Assembly (NCBI RefSeq): GCF_040362765.1
Contig: NZ_BAABWK010000001.1
Coordinates: 1,217,501-1,281,500 of the forward strand
Origin: Pyruvatibacter sp. HU-CL02332
Lineage (GTDB): Bacteria > Pseudomonadota > Alphaproteobacteria > CGMCC-115125
DNA: 64,000 nt
Direction: 5' to 3'
Position 1 is the first letter of the stretch; each line of letters opens with the position of its first letter. Of the stretch, positions 37,631 to 50,769 are shown in pieces. The translations under genes and the position numbers were made by a program. The notes under the pieces are model-generated. The model ran no database searches. It worked only from the letters and a program-made list of their open reading frames with translations, and was not told the origin of the DNA.

Positions 37631-38878
37631 ATGACCGCCATCCCGACAGATACAGACCACCAGGACACAGCTGATACCGGCACGACGCGGATCAGCCCAC
37701 TGGCTATTGCCGTATTCGCAGTCGCGCTGCTGATCGGTGGTTTGCTCATCTGGCTGTCCTTTGCAGGCGATGATGGCCGCCCCGCCGAGCACGTTTTGCA
37801 GCTCTCGACCGACGAAGACGCTGGCACCGAAACCCTGATAAGCGGCGAGACCGTTTCCATTCCCCCGCGGCCGCAGGTTCTGAATGGCGATGAAACGCCC
37901 AGCGCTGGAGACGAGACGGACACACCAACGCAGAACGACAACACACTGCCCGCCACAGACGGTAACCTTCAGCAGATCGGATCACTGCCACTACTGACCG
38001 CAGGCGCGTCCCTGGAAGGCGCCCCGATAGAAGGCCTGTATGAAGAAACCACGGCTGGGCTTCTTCCCGTTGTGGCCACCGATGGCCGGCGCCCTGTCGC
38101 CAGCTACGGCCGCCCCTTTGAGCTGCCACTCACAGGCGACGATGCCCGGCCGCGCGTGGCCATCATGATTATGGGCTTTGGTCTAAATCGGACATTCGCT
38201 GAACGTGCCCTTGAGCAACTCCCTGCTGACATCTCTTTGGCATTCACGCCGTATTCCAGTGAACTGCAAAACCAGATCAATGCCGCACGGGCCGACGGCC
38301 ATGAAGTTGCTCTTGAGCTTCCAATGGAGCCGTTTGACTATCCCGATAATGATCCGGGTCCCTACACATTGCTGACCAACCTGCCCGCCGAAGCAAACCG
38401 CAAGCGCCTCGAATGGCTGCTGGCGCGAACAACGGGCTACTTCGCCACCGTCAATCGACAGGGCGGACGGTTCCTATCGGAATCTGAGTCACTTGCGCCC
38501 ATCATGACTGCTTTGATGGAACGCGGCGTCGGCTTCGTCGATACCGGCGACGGCGCACGCAACGCGACCGAAGATGCGGTGCCGGAAGGCTTCAACTGGG
38601 CGGTCGGCAATCGGGTTGTGGATGCCGCCAAATCCCCACGCCAGATTGACAAGGCACTGTCTGATCTTGAAGAGGCTGCACGCGACAACGGCATGGCCGT
38701 TGGCATCGGGACAGCCCTTCCCATTACCGTTGAACGCGTTGCCCAATGGGCTGAAAGCCTTGCGGAAAAGGGCATTGATCTCGTTCCGGTTTCTGCAGCC
38801 CTTGCCCATGGCACGTCCGTTCCGGCTGGCAATGATGCAACAAGCCAAGCGGACGCTTCCGGTGATCTCAGCGAATAG
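37631..38878 (+). CDS. Divergent polysaccharide deacetylase family protein (YibQ-like)
   Basis: A 415-residue protein from MTAIPTDTD, with one N-terminal membrane helix (about 22-43), a Thr/Asp-rich linker to about 150 and a C-terminal deacetylase-like domain (VAIMIMGFGLNRTFAERALE, ADISLAFTPYSSE, VALELPMEPFDYP, GVGFVDTGDG, DKALSDLEEAARDNGMAVGIG). The Asp pair of active NodB deacetylases (IDDxG) reads IMGFG, which is usual for this divergent group. It probably works in the periplasm with the envC-like protein and CtpA. The start is uncertain and lacks a clear ribosome site. Confidence 0.82.
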   Translation: MTAIPTDTDHQDTADTGTTRISPLAIAVFAVALLIGGLLIWLSFAGDDGRPAEHVLQLSTDEDAGTETLISGETVSIPPRPQVLNGDETPSAGDETDTPTQNDNTLPATDGNLQQIGSLPLLTAGASLEGAPIEGLYEETTAGLLPVVATDGRRPVASYGRPFELPLTGDDARPRVAIMIMGFGLNRTFAERALEQLPADISLAFTPYSSELQNQINAARADGHEVALELPMEPFDYPDNDPGPYTLLTNLPAEANRKRLEWLLARTTGYFATVNRQGGRFLSESESLAPIMTALMERGVGFVDTGDGARNATEDAVPEGFNWAVGNRVVDAAKSPRQIDKALSDLEEAARDNGMAVGIGTALPITVERVAQWAESLAEKGIDLVPVSAALAHGTSVPAGNDATSQADASGDLSE

Positions 38879-38896
38879 AACCGGTATCTTTCTGCC

Positions 38897-39382
38897 ATGA
38901 GCAAACTCCCCTACCGCCCCTGCGTCGGCATCATGCTGCTTAACTCGTCCAACAAGGTATGGATTGGTCGACGGGCCATGAAGCGATCTGTGCAGCAGGA
39001 TGAACCCGGCTCATGGCAAATGCCGCAAGGCGGCATCGACAAGGGTGAAGACCCATTGCCTGCAGCGCTGCGGGAGCTGGAAGAAGAAACCGGCATCAGC
39101 GATGTGGAGGTGATTGGGCAGACGGAAGACTGGCTGACCTATGACCTGCCGGAGCACCTCGTTGGCAAGGCCCTCAAGGGAAAGTATTGCGGCCAGAAAC
39201 AGAAATGGTTCGCCATGCGCTATCTGGGCAGCGACAGCGCCATTGATCTTTCAAAGGCGGAAGACGATGAGTTTGACGACTGGCGCTGGGAAGATGCGGC
39301 AGAGCTTCCAGGGTTGATCGTGGAGTTCAAACGCCCGGTCTACGAACAGGTCGTTGAGCGTTTCGCGCACTTAACCGCTTAG
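38897..39382 (+). CDS. rppH: RNA pyrophosphohydrolase (Nudix)
   Basis: A 161-residue protein. The Nudix box is complete: G45, E51, then R59-E-L-E-E-E-T-G-I (59-67). PYRPCVGIMLLN, SWQMPQGGIDKGEDP and the C-terminal KWFAMRYLG and YEQVV-F motifs mark RppH, which removes pyrophosphate from mRNA 5' ends before decay. It starts 18 bp after the deacetylase gene and is probably cotranscribed. Confidence 0.93.
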   Translation: MSKLPYRPCVGIMLLNSSNKVWIGRRAMKRSVQQDEPGSWQMPQGGIDKGEDPLPAALRELEEETGISDVEVIGQTEDWLTYDLPEHLVGKALKGKYCGQKQKWFAMRYLGSDSAIDLSKAEDDEFDDWRWEDAAELPGLIVEFKRPVYEQVVERFAHLTA

Positions 39383-39401
39383 TTCGACCTGGGTCAAAAC
39401 G

Positions 39402-40214
39402 TCAGGCGGCTTTGGCCAGACGCTTGGCATGGTTTGAAAAACCCCACCACACAACGGACGTCAGCGGCTTTGCAACGCGGGCACCAATCTTGATGCCGCA
39501 CGCATTGGCGATCATGGCAACCAGCCGGTCTGTGTGACGGCGCTGATACAGCCCCAATGCGCGCGCCTGATAGGCTTTGGCGCACCCTTCGCGATCGTAA
39601 TCAGCAGAAGGGGTGTTGGCGCAGTAATAGGCGTAGGACAGTTCGTCGTCGTCCGCTTCACTGACACGTCCCAGCGCGATCTTCAGCCGGCGCATCTTCG
39701 ACGGCACGTCTTTTTCGTACCTCAGGAAGTGATCGTAGAAGAGCTTGTAGTGATTGAACTCATCGCGGGCGAGATTGGCAGCTACCTGCTTGAGCACGGG
39801 CTCTTCGCTAGCATCGCGGATGGCTGAATAAAATGATGACGTTCCCGTTTCCACAACGCAGCGCGCCAGCAGTTCACCGCCGCGACTGCCGCGCGTGGAC
39901 TCATCAACATCCATCGGGATGGAATACCCCGCCTGGAAGTCTTTCAGTGCTTTGTCGAAACTGAATGTGGGGTCAGCAAGTTCAGCCCAGCGGGCCAGGG
40001 CCGCGCCATGTTGCTCTTCCTCAACACCCCAGCGCTCGATTTCAGCCAGCAGCTCCGCATCGTCAGAAAACACCTGGCTGAGATAGGTCACATAGTCAGG
40101 CGCATTGGCTTCCACCAAGGAGGCAGCTTTGACCGTGCGCAAGAGATCTGCGTCCACCTTTGACGCGTCAAAAGCGGCCCAATCGATGTCATCGAGGGTC
40201 CAGTGCTGAGTCAT
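39402..40214 (-). CDS. Ferritin-like di-iron protein
   Basis: A 270-residue, helix-rich protein. Candidate iron ligands are E in SLVEANAPDY, EEEQHG (E..H), E in CVVETGTSSFY, and ARDEFNHYKLF (E..H), the spacing of ferritin-like four-helix di-iron proteins. It is longer than rubrerythrin and resembles acyl-ACP-desaturase-like or uncharacterised ferritin-like domain proteins. Role unknown. It runs convergent to rppH and upstream of the terminator shared with atpC. Confidence 0.7.
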   Translation of the reverse strand: MTQHWTLDDIDWAAFDASKVDADLLRTVKAASLVEANAPDYVTYLSQVFSDDAELLAEIERWGVEEEQHGAALARWAELADPTFSFDKALKDFQAGYSIPMDVDESTRGSRGGELLARCVVETGTSSFYSAIRDASEEPVLKQVAANLARDEFNHYKLFYDHFLRYEKDVPSKMRRLKIALGRVSEADDDELSYAYYCANTPSADYDREGCAKAYQARALGLYQRRHTDRLVAMIANACGIKIGARVAKPLTSVVWWGFSNHAKRLAKAA

Positions 40215-40277
40215 CTATGGGTAATCCCCACCTTATTGCGCCGGTTGAAGCCCCCTCACCGGCAATATCCCCATACA

Positions 40278-40317
40278 ATAAACCCGCCCGGACATCATTT
40301 TGTCCAGCCGGGTTTAT
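40278..40317. terminator. Terminator downstream of atpC
   Basis: ATAAACCCGCCCGGACA (40278-40294) pairs with TGTCCAGCCGGGTTTAT (40301-40317) at 15 of 17 positions. It lies just after the atpC stop on the minus strand and before the ferritin-like gene, and separates the two transcripts. Confidence 0.75.
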
Positions 40318-40364
40318 CGACAATCTTTTTGTGGGTTCGACGCGGCTGCGCCCAAACCACGGTT

Positions 40365-40760
40365 CTAAAGCGCGTCGCGAAGCTGCTTGAGATGGTTGAG
40401 CTTTACTTCCGCTCGCGATTTGACGGCCTCAGATGCAGCATCGTCCACATCTTCCTGCGCATTCTGGATTTCCTGGTCCAAGGCGGCGCTGTCCAGCTCA
40501 TCAAGCGGAACAGAATGCTCAGCCAGAAGTGTCAGACCTTCTGCATTCACTTCCGCAAAGCCGCCACGCACGAACAGGCGGGTTTCTTCCCGACCGTCCT
40601 GAACGTCCACAACACCGGGGCGCAGGGTGGTCATGAAGGGAGCATGTCCCGCCATCACACCAAAGTCGCCTTCAGCACCAGGTACAGTCACCATGTCCGC
40701 ATCCGCAGACATGAGAAGCCGTTCCGGGCTTACGAGTTCAAAATGCAGCTTGTCAGCCAT
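40365..40760 (-). CDS. atpC: ATP synthase F1 subunit epsilon
   Basis: A 131-residue protein: LHFELVSPERLLMSADADMVTVPGAEGDFGVMAGHAP is the beta-sandwich domain of epsilon, and the C-terminal part is the short helical hairpin. It forms the central stalk with gamma and can inhibit ATP hydrolysis. Last gene of atpHAGDC, 36 bp after atpD, followed by a terminator. Confidence 0.95.
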   Translation of the reverse strand: MADKLHFELVSPERLLMSADADMVTVPGAEGDFGVMAGHAPFMTTLRPGVVDVQDGREETRLFVRGGFAEVNAEGLTLLAEHSVPLDELDSAALDQEIQNAQEDVDDAASEAVKSRAEVKLNHLKQLRDAL

Positions 40761-40796
40761 ATGCTTTTACCAATCCAAACGCTCGAGCCAGAAGGC

Positions 40797-43465
<2,669 letters not shown>

Positions 43466-43500
43466 TGCTTGCTCTCGTATCCTTCTAGCGGCTTATGCCG

Positions 43501-45030
43501 TTATGCGAACGACTTTGCGAAAGCTTCAACGCCTTCACGAAGCTTGGCATTGGTGTCGTCAGACAGGGCGCCCGTGTCACGGATGCTTGTCATCACGTCA
43601 GCATGCTTTTCATGGAAAGTGCGCAGCAGCTCTTCTTCAAAGCGGGCGATGTCTTCAACCGGAAGGTTGTCCAGGAAGCCCTGGGTACCGGCAAAGATCA
43701 CAACAACCTGCTCTTCCATGGACAGCGGCGAGAACTGCGGCTGCTTGAGCAGCTCAGTCAGGCGCTCACCACGGTTGAGAAGACGCTGTGTCGTGGCATC
43801 AAGGTCAGAACCGAACTGCGCGAACGCCGCCATTTCGCGGTACTGCGCCAGCTCACCCTTAATGGCACCAGCCACTTTCTTCATGGCTTTGGTCTGGGCA
43901 GAACCACCCACACGCGACACCGACAGACCCACGTTCACAGCAGGACGGATGCCCTGGAAGAACAAATCTGTTTCAAGGAAGATCTGGCCGTCCGTGATCG
44001 AGATCACATTGGTGGGGATATAGGCCGACACGTCGTTGGCCTGCGTTTCAATGATCGGCAGCGCCGTCATGGAACCAAGACCATTGTCTTCGTTCAGCTT
44101 GGCAGAGCGCTCAAGCAGACGGGAGTGAAGATAGAACACGTCACCGGGATAGGCTTCACGTCCTGGAGGACGGCGAAGCAGCAGGGACATCTGACGATAC
44201 GCCACAGCCTGCTTGGAAAGGTCATCATACACGATCAGGGAGTGCATGCCGTTGTCGCGGAAGTATTCCGCAATGGCGCAACCACCAAATGGCGCAAGGA
44301 ACTGAAGTGGTGCAGGTTCGGACGCGGTTGCGGCCACAACCACGGAATATTCCATGGCACCGTTTTCTTCGAGCGTCTTCACGATCTGAGCAACCGTTGA
44401 ACGCTTCTGGCCGATGGCGACATAGACGCAGTAGAGCTTCTTGCTCTCGTCATCGCCTTCATTGACCTGCTTCTGGTTGAGGATGGCGTCAATCGCCACA
44501 GCCGTCTTACCAGTCTGGCGGTCACCAATCACAAGCTCACGCTGGCCACGGCCAACAGGGATAAGAGCGTCAATCGCCTTGATGCCTGTCTGCATCGGCT
44601 CATGCACAGACTTGCGAGGAATGATGCCCGGCGCCTTCACGTCAACGACGCGGCGCTCAGTGGCTTCAATCGGGCCCTTGCCGTCAATCGGATTGCCAAG
44701 CGGGTCAACAACGCGACCAAGCAGACCCTTGCCGACCGGCACGTCCACAATGGCGCCTGTGCGCTTGACGGTGTCGCCTTCTTTGATCTGCTGGTCAGAA
44801 CCAAAGATCACGATACCAACATTGTCGTCTTCCAGGTTGAGCGCCATACCGCGCACACCATTGGGGAATTCGACCATTTCACCAGCCTGAACCTGGTCAA
44901 GACCGTAGACGCGGGCAATGCCGTCACCAACGGAAAGAACCTGGCCGATCTCGGTGACTTCAGCATCGGAGCCAAAGTTCTGGATCTGCGTTTTCAGGAT
45001 CGAGGAAATCTCGGCGGCTTGAATGTCCAT
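43501..45030 (-). CDS. atpA: ATP synthase F1 subunit alpha
   Basis: A 509-residue protein from [19 protein letters not shown]. The nucleotide-binding [15 protein letters not shown], the [26 protein letters not shown] region and the visual [20 protein letters not shown] segment are typical. The ATG overlaps the atpH TGA by one base (TGATG), so translation is coupled. Confidence 0.97.
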   Translation of the reverse strand: MDIQAAEISSILKTQIQNFGSDAEVTEIGQVLSVGDGIARVYGLDQVQAGEMVEFPNGVRGMALNLEDDNVGIVIFGSDQQIKEGDTVKRTGAIVDVPVGKGLLGRVVDPLGNPIDGKGPIEATERRVVDVKAPGIIPRKSVHEPMQTGIKAIDALIPVGRGQRELVIGDRQTGKTAVAIDAILNQKQVNEGDDESKKLYCVYVAIGQKRSTVAQIVKTLEENGAMEYSVVVAATASEPAPLQFLAPFGGCAIAEYFRDNGMHSLIVYDDLSKQAVAYRQMSLLLRRPPGREAYPGDVFYLHSRLLERSAKLNEDNGLGSMTALPIIETQANDVSAYIPTNVISITDGQIFLETDLFFQGIRPAVNVGLSVSRVGGSAQTKAMKKVAGAIKGELAQYREMAAFAQFGSDLDATTQRLLNRGERLTELLKQPQFSPLSMEEQVVVIFAGTQGFLDNLPVEDIARFEEELLRTFHEKHADVMTSIRDTGALSDDTNAKLREGVEAFAKSFA

Positions 45031-45590
45031 CAACCGGCCTCTTTCATAGCAAGCTTCATGCGATTGAGTTTTGTGCGCAGGGACGTGTCGACCATCCGGC
45101 TGCCGAGCTTGACCACAAGGCCGCCCAGAAGTCCGTTATCAACCTTGGTGCTGAGCGTCACGTCGCTGCCCGTCGCGGCTTTGAGCGTTTCAGTCAGTTT
45201 TTGCACCTGCACATCGGTGAGGGGGTGGGCAGAAGTAACTTCTGCCGAAACTTCGCCGCGATACTGCGCGACGAGAGCTTGGTAGGTCTTGATCATGCCA
45301 TCCAGCGCAAACAGGCGCCGGTTGGTTGCAACAAGGCCGATAAATTTCTTGGTGAGGTCAGAAGCCCCGGCGCGCTCAAGGATCGCACCCATGGCCTTTG
45401 TCTGGTCATCCCGGCCAAAAAGCGGGCTTTTGACGAGATCGCGAAGGTCCGCGCTCTGCGTCATCATCTGCTCAAGGCCCGCCAGATCAGCAGCTACCGC
45501 ATCAATGGCACCCGCATCCTTTGCGAGGTCAAAGAGAGCACTCGCATATCGTCCGGCGACACCGGTAAAATTCGCGTCTTCGCCTGCCAC
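45030..45590 (-). CDS. atpH: ATP synthase F1 subunit delta (OSCP)
   Basis: A 186-residue protein with a GTG start (GTGGCAGGCGAAG). [33 protein letters not shown] and the C-terminal [25 protein letters not shown] are the delta/OSCP marks. Delta ties F1 to the peripheral stalk. First gene of atpHAGDC; the Fo genes are elsewhere, the usual split arrangement in alphaproteobacteria. Confidence 0.95.
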   Translation of the reverse strand: MAGEDANFTGVAGRYASALFDLAKDAGAIDAVAADLAGLEQMMTQSADLRDLVKSPLFGRDDQTKAMGAILERAGASDLTKKFIGLVATNRRLFALDGMIKTYQALVAQYRGEVSAEVTSAHPLTDVQVQKLTETLKAATGSDVTLSTKVDNGLLGGLVVKLGSRMVDTSLRTKLNRMKLAMKEAG

Positions 45591-45954
45591 GTAACCGCCC
45601 GCTAGAAATTACTGGTTGGATATTTCGTAACCCTGGGGCCGGACGACTGCCACAACCTGCCAAGGCATTGAAATACTTAAGAAAATCGGGTGCAGCCCAA
45701 GCGTTAAGAAATACCGCTTTCGGCCAAACCGCGCGTTAGGTAACACACCGTTTTCCGCTGTGCAACATAAGCAGCGCGGCGTGCTGACGCACTTGCCTCG
45801 CAGGTAAGCAGATTCAGTCAAAAGGGGCATCCCTCACCCACCTTCACGTCTGAGTTGCACTTATTTAATTACTTATAGGCACTCTCAGACCTGCGGGCAG
45901 AATGAACCGCTGGAGTGACCTGCCACTTGAGGCAGGCCGGAGGTCTTCAGGGAC
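45591..45954. other. Divergent promoter region of the atp operon and the c-di-GMP gene (364 bp)
   Basis: No gene. The central part is AT-rich (ACTTATTTAATTACTTATAGG, near 45860), the most promoter-like portion. Close to the GGDEF-EAL gene, CCTGCC-acttga-GGCAGG (45919-45936), extended by GACCT/AGGTC, can fold 10 bases ahead of its CAGGGA ribosome site. No clean -35/-10 pair could be fixed. Confidence 0.5.
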
Positions 45955-48423
45955 ATGACGAAGCAAAATCTCTGGTCGACAAAAGGCGCTGCAGCCGTGG
46001 TGCTCGCGACTGCCATTGGCGGCATTCTGGCAACATCCGCCTCCTATCAGTTCGCCCTCAAGACAGAACAGCTTGCCGCTGAACAGCGCTTCATGTTCGC
46101 CCGCGCGGAAACGGTGGCAGCCATTGAAGCCCGCATGCGCAACTACGAGTCCGTGTTGCGCGGCTCTAGCTCAGTCTTCGAGATCAGCCAGGACCTGACC
46201 CGCCAGCAATGGCATGCCTTCACGAGCGGCCTTCAGCTAGATCGCAATTTCCCCGGCATACAGGCCCTTGGTTACGCAAAATGGGTCCAGCCTGAAAACA
46301 AGGCCGGATATGAAGCCACAGTCCGCTCGGAGGGCTTCCCCGATTTTCGCATCAAACCTGACGGCATTCGCGAGGCGTACACCTCCATCACATTCATTGA
46401 ACCAATGGACGTGCGCAATCAGCAGGCGTTCGGTTTTGACATGTGGTCTGAGGAGACCCGCCGCAGCGCCATGGCGCACGCCCGCGACACCGGCGAGATT
46501 ACAATCTCAGGGCCAGTGAAACTGGTCCAGGAAATCGATTCTCGGGTACAGGCCGGCATTCTGATGTACCTGCCCCACTATGCTGGCAGCGACCTGAGCA
46601 CGACGACCGCAAGGCAGGCTGCCAACGCGGGATTCGTTTACGGCGCATTTCGTATGGACGATTTGATGGCCGGCATTCTTGGGTCAGACCATCAGCACAT
46701 CGAGATCGAGATTTTCGACACGACAAGTGGCGACCAAAACAATCTGCTCTACACCAGCGATGCCTCCAAGGACGCGGCCGGCAAAACAGCACCTCTCACC
46801 GCAACAGACGCCATCACCGTATATGGCCGAACATGGCAACTGGCGTCTCGCGGCAAACCTTCTTTGTTTATGCATGACGGTGGTGTAAGCCTCGGCCAGG
46901 TCGCCATCACTGCCAGCGCTGGCGCGAGCCTGTTCCTTTTGATTTTGGTTCTTCTCGCGCTCAACACCCGCAAGCGCGCTGCGGACATTGCAAAACACAT
47001 CACCCACGACCTAGACCAGCGCACAGAAGAGCTGTCCGCGTCCCTGCGTCGTCAGGTCCGCATCGAAGACGAGCTGCGCAGTCTGGTGACGACTGACACG
47101 CTAACGGGACTGGCCAACAGAAGCGCATTCAATGTCTGGCTGAAAGATGCCGGCAAAAAGCATCAGGGCACATTCGCCTTCCCGACAGACGATGTCGATG
47201 GCGGCCATAGCATCATGATGATGGATCTGGATCGCTTCAAAACCATCAACGATACCCTGGGCCACATCATAGGCGACGAACTTCTGACCGCGGTAGGGGC
47301 GAGGCTCAAAAGCGAACTTCCCTCCAATTGCAGACTAGCCCGCCTCGGCGGGGATGAATTCGCCCTCCTTGTACCCGACGATCATGATCAGACGGAATCT
47401 CTCAAACTCGCAGATCAAATCAGCAACCTGTTTGCGGAACCTTTCGAGTGCGATGGGCGCTACATCAAAACCACCTGCAGCATCGGAATGGCCTTTATCA
47501 GTAGCGCGGTGCCGAACGCCGAGCGGGCCATGTCTCAGGCTGATATTGCACTGTATCGCGCCAAGGATACCGGTCGCGGCGTCATCAAGGTTTTTGACGA
47601 AGCACTGGAGGCGGAAACTGTCCGCCGCGCGACCATTGAAGACGCACTGGACGGCGCGTTGGCCCGTCGTGAATTCCATCTCGAGTTCCAGCCCAAGATT
47701 GGCAGCAATGGCGGCGACGTCGTGGGCGCTGAAGTATTGCTGCGCTGGGTTCACCCGACCATGGGTTTCATCCCACCTGACATGTTTATTCAGACGGCGG
47801 AAGAAACCGGTTACATCGAATCTATATCAGCCTGGATTCTGGACGCGACCTGCGAGCAGATGCGTACATGGATGGACAACGGCGTAACGGACATTCCGCT
47901 TGCCATAAACCTGTCATCTCAACAGCTCCAGTCTCCCGAGCTGATCGCGACAGTCACCAATACATTGCGCCGGCACAACATCCCGCCGGAAAAACTCGAA
48001 ATTGAAATCACCGAAAGCATGCTCATCGATGATTTTGAGCAAGCCTATCAGCGTCTCAAACAGTTGCGCGACATCGGCATCAAAGTCGCGCTGGACGATT
48101 TTGGCACCGGATACTCATCGCTTTCCTATCTCCACAAGCTGGAAGTAGACGTTCTGAAAATTGATCGATCCTTCGTGGGCAGTCTTGAAACACCGCAATC
48201 CAGGACGATCGTTCAGTCGATCATGACGCTCGCCAAGACGTTGAACCTGAGCACTGTTGGCGAAGGTGTTGAGACCGTGGAGCAGGCACAGTTTCTGCGG
48301 GCAAACGGGTGCGATGAAATGCAGGGCTGGCTGTTTGCCAGATCGCTACGCGCAGAAGATCTTGAAAAGTGGCTGGCCGACGCAGACGCCATGACAACAT
48401 CCGCAAAGCTCGCAGTCGTCTGA
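45955..48423 (+). CDS. CHASE-GGDEF-EAL membrane protein (c-di-GMP cyclase/phosphodiesterase)
   Basis: An 822-residue protein. TM1 is at about 10-30, followed by a periplasmic CHASE sensor (about 80-270, LDRNFPGIQALGYAKWVQ, VYGAFRMDDLM) and TM2 at about 315-340. GGDEF is intact (RLGGDEFALL, about 465-469; DLDRFKTINDTLGH before it). The EAL domain carries AEVLLRW (about 593-599, EVL in place of EAL), NLSSQQL, EITESML, LDDFGTGYSS (about 712-721), KIDRSFV and GEGVET, so the phosphodiesterase metal ligands appear complete. Both activities are possible. No adjacent partner gene. It separates atpH from priA. Confidence 0.92.
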   Translation: MTKQNLWSTKGAAAVVLATAIGGILATSASYQFALKTEQLAAEQRFMFARAETVAAIEARMRNYESVLRGSSSVFEISQDLTRQQWHAFTSGLQLDRNFPGIQALGYAKWVQPENKAGYEATVRSEGFPDFRIKPDGIREAYTSITFIEPMDVRNQQAFGFDMWSEETRRSAMAHARDTGEITISGPVKLVQEIDSRVQAGILMYLPHYAGSDLSTTTARQAANAGFVYGAFRMDDLMAGILGSDHQHIEIEIFDTTSGDQNNLLYTSDASKDAAGKTAPLTATDAITVYGRTWQLASRGKPSLFMHDGGVSLGQVAITASAGASLFLLILVLLALNTRKRAADIAKHITHDLDQRTEELSASLRRQVRIEDELRSLVTTDTLTGLANRSAFNVWLKDAGKKHQGTFAFPTDDVDGGHSIMMMDLDRFKTINDTLGHIIGDELLTAVGARLKSELPSNCRLARLGGDEFALLVPDDHDQTESLKLADQISNLFAEPFECDGRYIKTTCSIGMAFISSAVPNAERAMSQADIALYRAKDTGRGVIKVFDEALEAETVRRATIEDALDGALARREFHLEFQPKIGSNGGDVVGAEVLLRWVHPTMGFIPPDMFIQTAEETGYIESISAWILDATCEQMRTWMDNGVTDIPLAINLSSQQLQSPELIATVTNTLRRHNIPPEKLEIEITESMLIDDFEQAYQRLKQLRDIGIKVALDDFGTGYSSLSYLHKLEVDVLKIDRSFVGSLETPQSRTIVQSIMTLAKTLNLSTVGEGVETVEQAQFLRANGCDEMQGWLFARSLRAEDLEKWLADADAMTTSAKLAVV

Positions 48424-48430
48424 CGCCCGC

Positions 48431-50647
48431 TTACAAAAAACTTTGTGGGTCGACATCCACAGCAAGACGCACGGCATTGGGCAGCTTCACCTGCGCCAGC
48501 CATGCGCGCACATATTTCTGCACTTGAAAATCGCGCGTCGTCTTGATGAGGAACCGCACCCTGTGGCGGCCGCGCAGCAAGGCAATGGGCGCAGGTGCAG
48601 GCCCCAGCACACGAACGCCCTCAGCCGCAGGAACAGCCCGCGCCAGTTGACGGGCCACCTCAGTGGCCTGTGGAAGTTCCGGCGCTGACAATATGAGAGA
48701 CACCAGCCGACCATAGGGCGGCATACCCGCGTCTTCGCGCTCCTGTGCCTCTTGCTGCAGGAACTGGTCACGGTCTCCTGCCACCAGCGCCTGCATCACC
48801 TTGTGATGCGGCATGTAGGTCTGAAGGATCACCCGGCCAGGTTTTTCGCCACGACCGGCACGCCCAGACACTTGATGCAACAGCTGATACGTCCGTTCAG
48901 CGGCCCGCAAATCACCGCCTGTGAGACCAAGATCCGCATCCACAACACCCACCAAGGTAAGATTGGGGAAGTTGTGCCCCTTGGCGACAACCTGCGTCCC
49001 GACAATGAGATCGACTTCCTGCCGGGTGATCTGGCCAACAGCTTCCTGTGTCGCTGCAGGCCCATGCAGATGGTCACTCGACAGGACGCTCAATCGCGCC
49101 TCGGGGAACCGTTCAGCAGCTTCCTCCGCTATGCGCTCCACGCCAGGACCGCAAGCTGCCAGCGAGTTTTCACTCTGGCATTCAGGGCACTCATAGGGTG
49201 TCGGCGCACGAGTGCCGCAATGGTGGCACTGCAGCTCCTTGCGAAAGCGGTGCTCGACCAGCCACGCATCACAATTGGGACACTCGAAGCGATGTCCACA
49301 GGTCCTGCATAGGGTGAGCGGTGCATAGCCGCGCCGATTGAGAAACAGCATGGCCTGATTGCCGGCTTCCAGCGTGTCCACAATGGCTGTCACCAATGAC
49401 TGCGACAACCAGCGCCCGCGCTCAGGCGCATCAGCACGCAGATCAATCGCCGTGACATCCGGCAGTTCAGCTGCACCGTGCCGCTCTGGCAGAACAAGCC
49501 GCTGATATCGCCCGCGTTGCACATTGACGACGGTTTCAAGCGAGGGCGTGGCGGACGCCAGCACAATGGGAATGTCCCCAAGGGATGCCCGCGCAACTGC
49601 CATGTCCCGCGCATTGTAGATAACGCCCTCTTCCTGCTTGAAAGCGGACTCATGTTCTTCATCCACAACAATCAGACCAAGGTCCGTATACGGAAGGAAC
49701 AACGCGGATCGCGCACCGACAATCACACGCGCGCGACCTTCAGCGACGCCACGCCAGATACGGCGGCGTTCCTTCTGGTTGAGGTCGGAATGCCATGGGG
49801 CAGGCGGCGCACCAAAGCGGGTTTCAAAGCGCTTCAGCAATTGCGGCGTAAGCGCGATTTCCGGCAACATGACCAGAACCTGCTTGCCTTGCCGCAAAGC
49901 CGTCGCCACAGCTTCGAAATAGACTTCTGTCTTGCCGGCGCCCGTCACCCCATCCAAAAGTGTCGCGGAAAAACCGTTGCCCACATGAGCGCCAAGATCA
50001 TGAGCCGCAGATGATTGTGCGTCACTCAGCTGCGGTCCTTCAATGTCACCGTCGGGTTCGCTGAATGCCCTCTCTCCGGGCATCTCCACCACTTCAAGGG
50101 CACCCGCCTTGACCAGCCCACTCACGACGCCGGTTCCCACGCCCGCCATCTCGGCAATTTCGCGCGCGGGGCGGGCAAGCTGCGGGCCGGTCTCCCGCAG
50201 CACTTCCAACACACGTTGGCGCTGGGGCGTGGCGCGCTGGGGTTCTGCTCCACTCAGACGGTAGCCGGTAACGGTCGGGGCAGGTTCAAGAGCCTGGGGC
50301 ACCCGCATGGCGAGACGTAACACGGCGCCCGGTGGGGACAGTGTGTAGGCTGCGACCCAATCCACGAACTTGCGCAACACGTCAGGCATCGGCGGCGCGT
50401 CAAATCGACTCACAATTGCCTTGAGTTTTTTGGGATCCACCGGCTTGGCCTCGACACCCTCTGGCAGCGCGTCCCAGACAACACCGGTCACTTCCCGCGG
50501 CCCCAAAGGCACGCGCACAAAGTCTCCCGGACGCACATCGAGATCATCCGGCACCGCATAGTCATACGCGCCCGGCAGCGCGAGCGGCAGCAACACGCGC
50601 GCCGTGACGACGTCAATATCCATATCTAGCGTGGGTTGGTCGGCCAT
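48431..50647 (-). CDS. priA: Primosomal protein N' (PriA helicase)
   Basis: A 738-residue protein starting MADQPTLDMDIDV. An N-terminal DNA-binding domain (ARVLLPLALPGAYDYAVP) is followed by the helicase core with Walker A GVTGAGKTEVYFEA and DEEHESAFKQ, and the zinc-binding insertion (CRTCGHRFECPNCD, CHHCGTRAPTPYECPECQ). The C-terminal helicase motif GRAGRGEKPGRVILQT is intact. PriA restarts stalled replication forks. An in-frame start at 50707 is less likely. Divergent from the DUF484 gene over a 122-bp gap. Confidence 0.95.
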   Translation of the reverse strand: MADQPTLDMDIDVVTARVLLPLALPGAYDYAVPDDLDVRPGDFVRVPLGPREVTGVVWDALPEGVEAKPVDPKKLKAIVSRFDAPPMPDVLRKFVDWVAAYTLSPPGAVLRLAMRVPQALEPAPTVTGYRLSGAEPQRATPQRQRVLEVLRETGPQLARPAREIAEMAGVGTGVVSGLVKAGALEVVEMPGERAFSEPDGDIEGPQLSDAQSSAAHDLGAHVGNGFSATLLDGVTGAGKTEVYFEAVATALRQGKQVLVMLPEIALTPQLLKRFETRFGAPPAPWHSDLNQKERRRIWRGVAEGRARVIVGARSALFLPYTDLGLIVVDEEHESAFKQEEGVIYNARDMAVARASLGDIPIVLASATPSLETVVNVQRGRYQRLVLPERHGAAELPDVTAIDLRADAPERGRWLSQSLVTAIVDTLEAGNQAMLFLNRRGYAPLTLCRTCGHRFECPNCDAWLVEHRFRKELQCHHCGTRAPTPYECPECQSENSLAACGPGVERIAEEAAERFPEARLSVLSSDHLHGPAATQEAVGQITRQEVDLIVGTQVVAKGHNFPNLTLVGVVDADLGLTGGDLRAAERTYQLLHQVSGRAGRGEKPGRVILQTYMPHHKVMQALVAGDRDQFLQQEAQEREDAGMPPYGRLVSLILSAPELPQATEVARQLARAVPAAEGVRVLGPAPAPIALLRGRHRVRFLIKTTRDFQVQKYVRAWLAQVKLPNAVRLAVDVDPQSFL

Positions 50648-50769
50648 TTGATCTCGATGCCGGGTTGGCGGGGGCGAATCCCATACCGTACAGTCTACGA
50701 TACGCAAAAGATTCGTTTTTGCAGTCTGCTGGAAGCCTGATTTTCCGCGCAGATGTCAGGGAAAAACAC

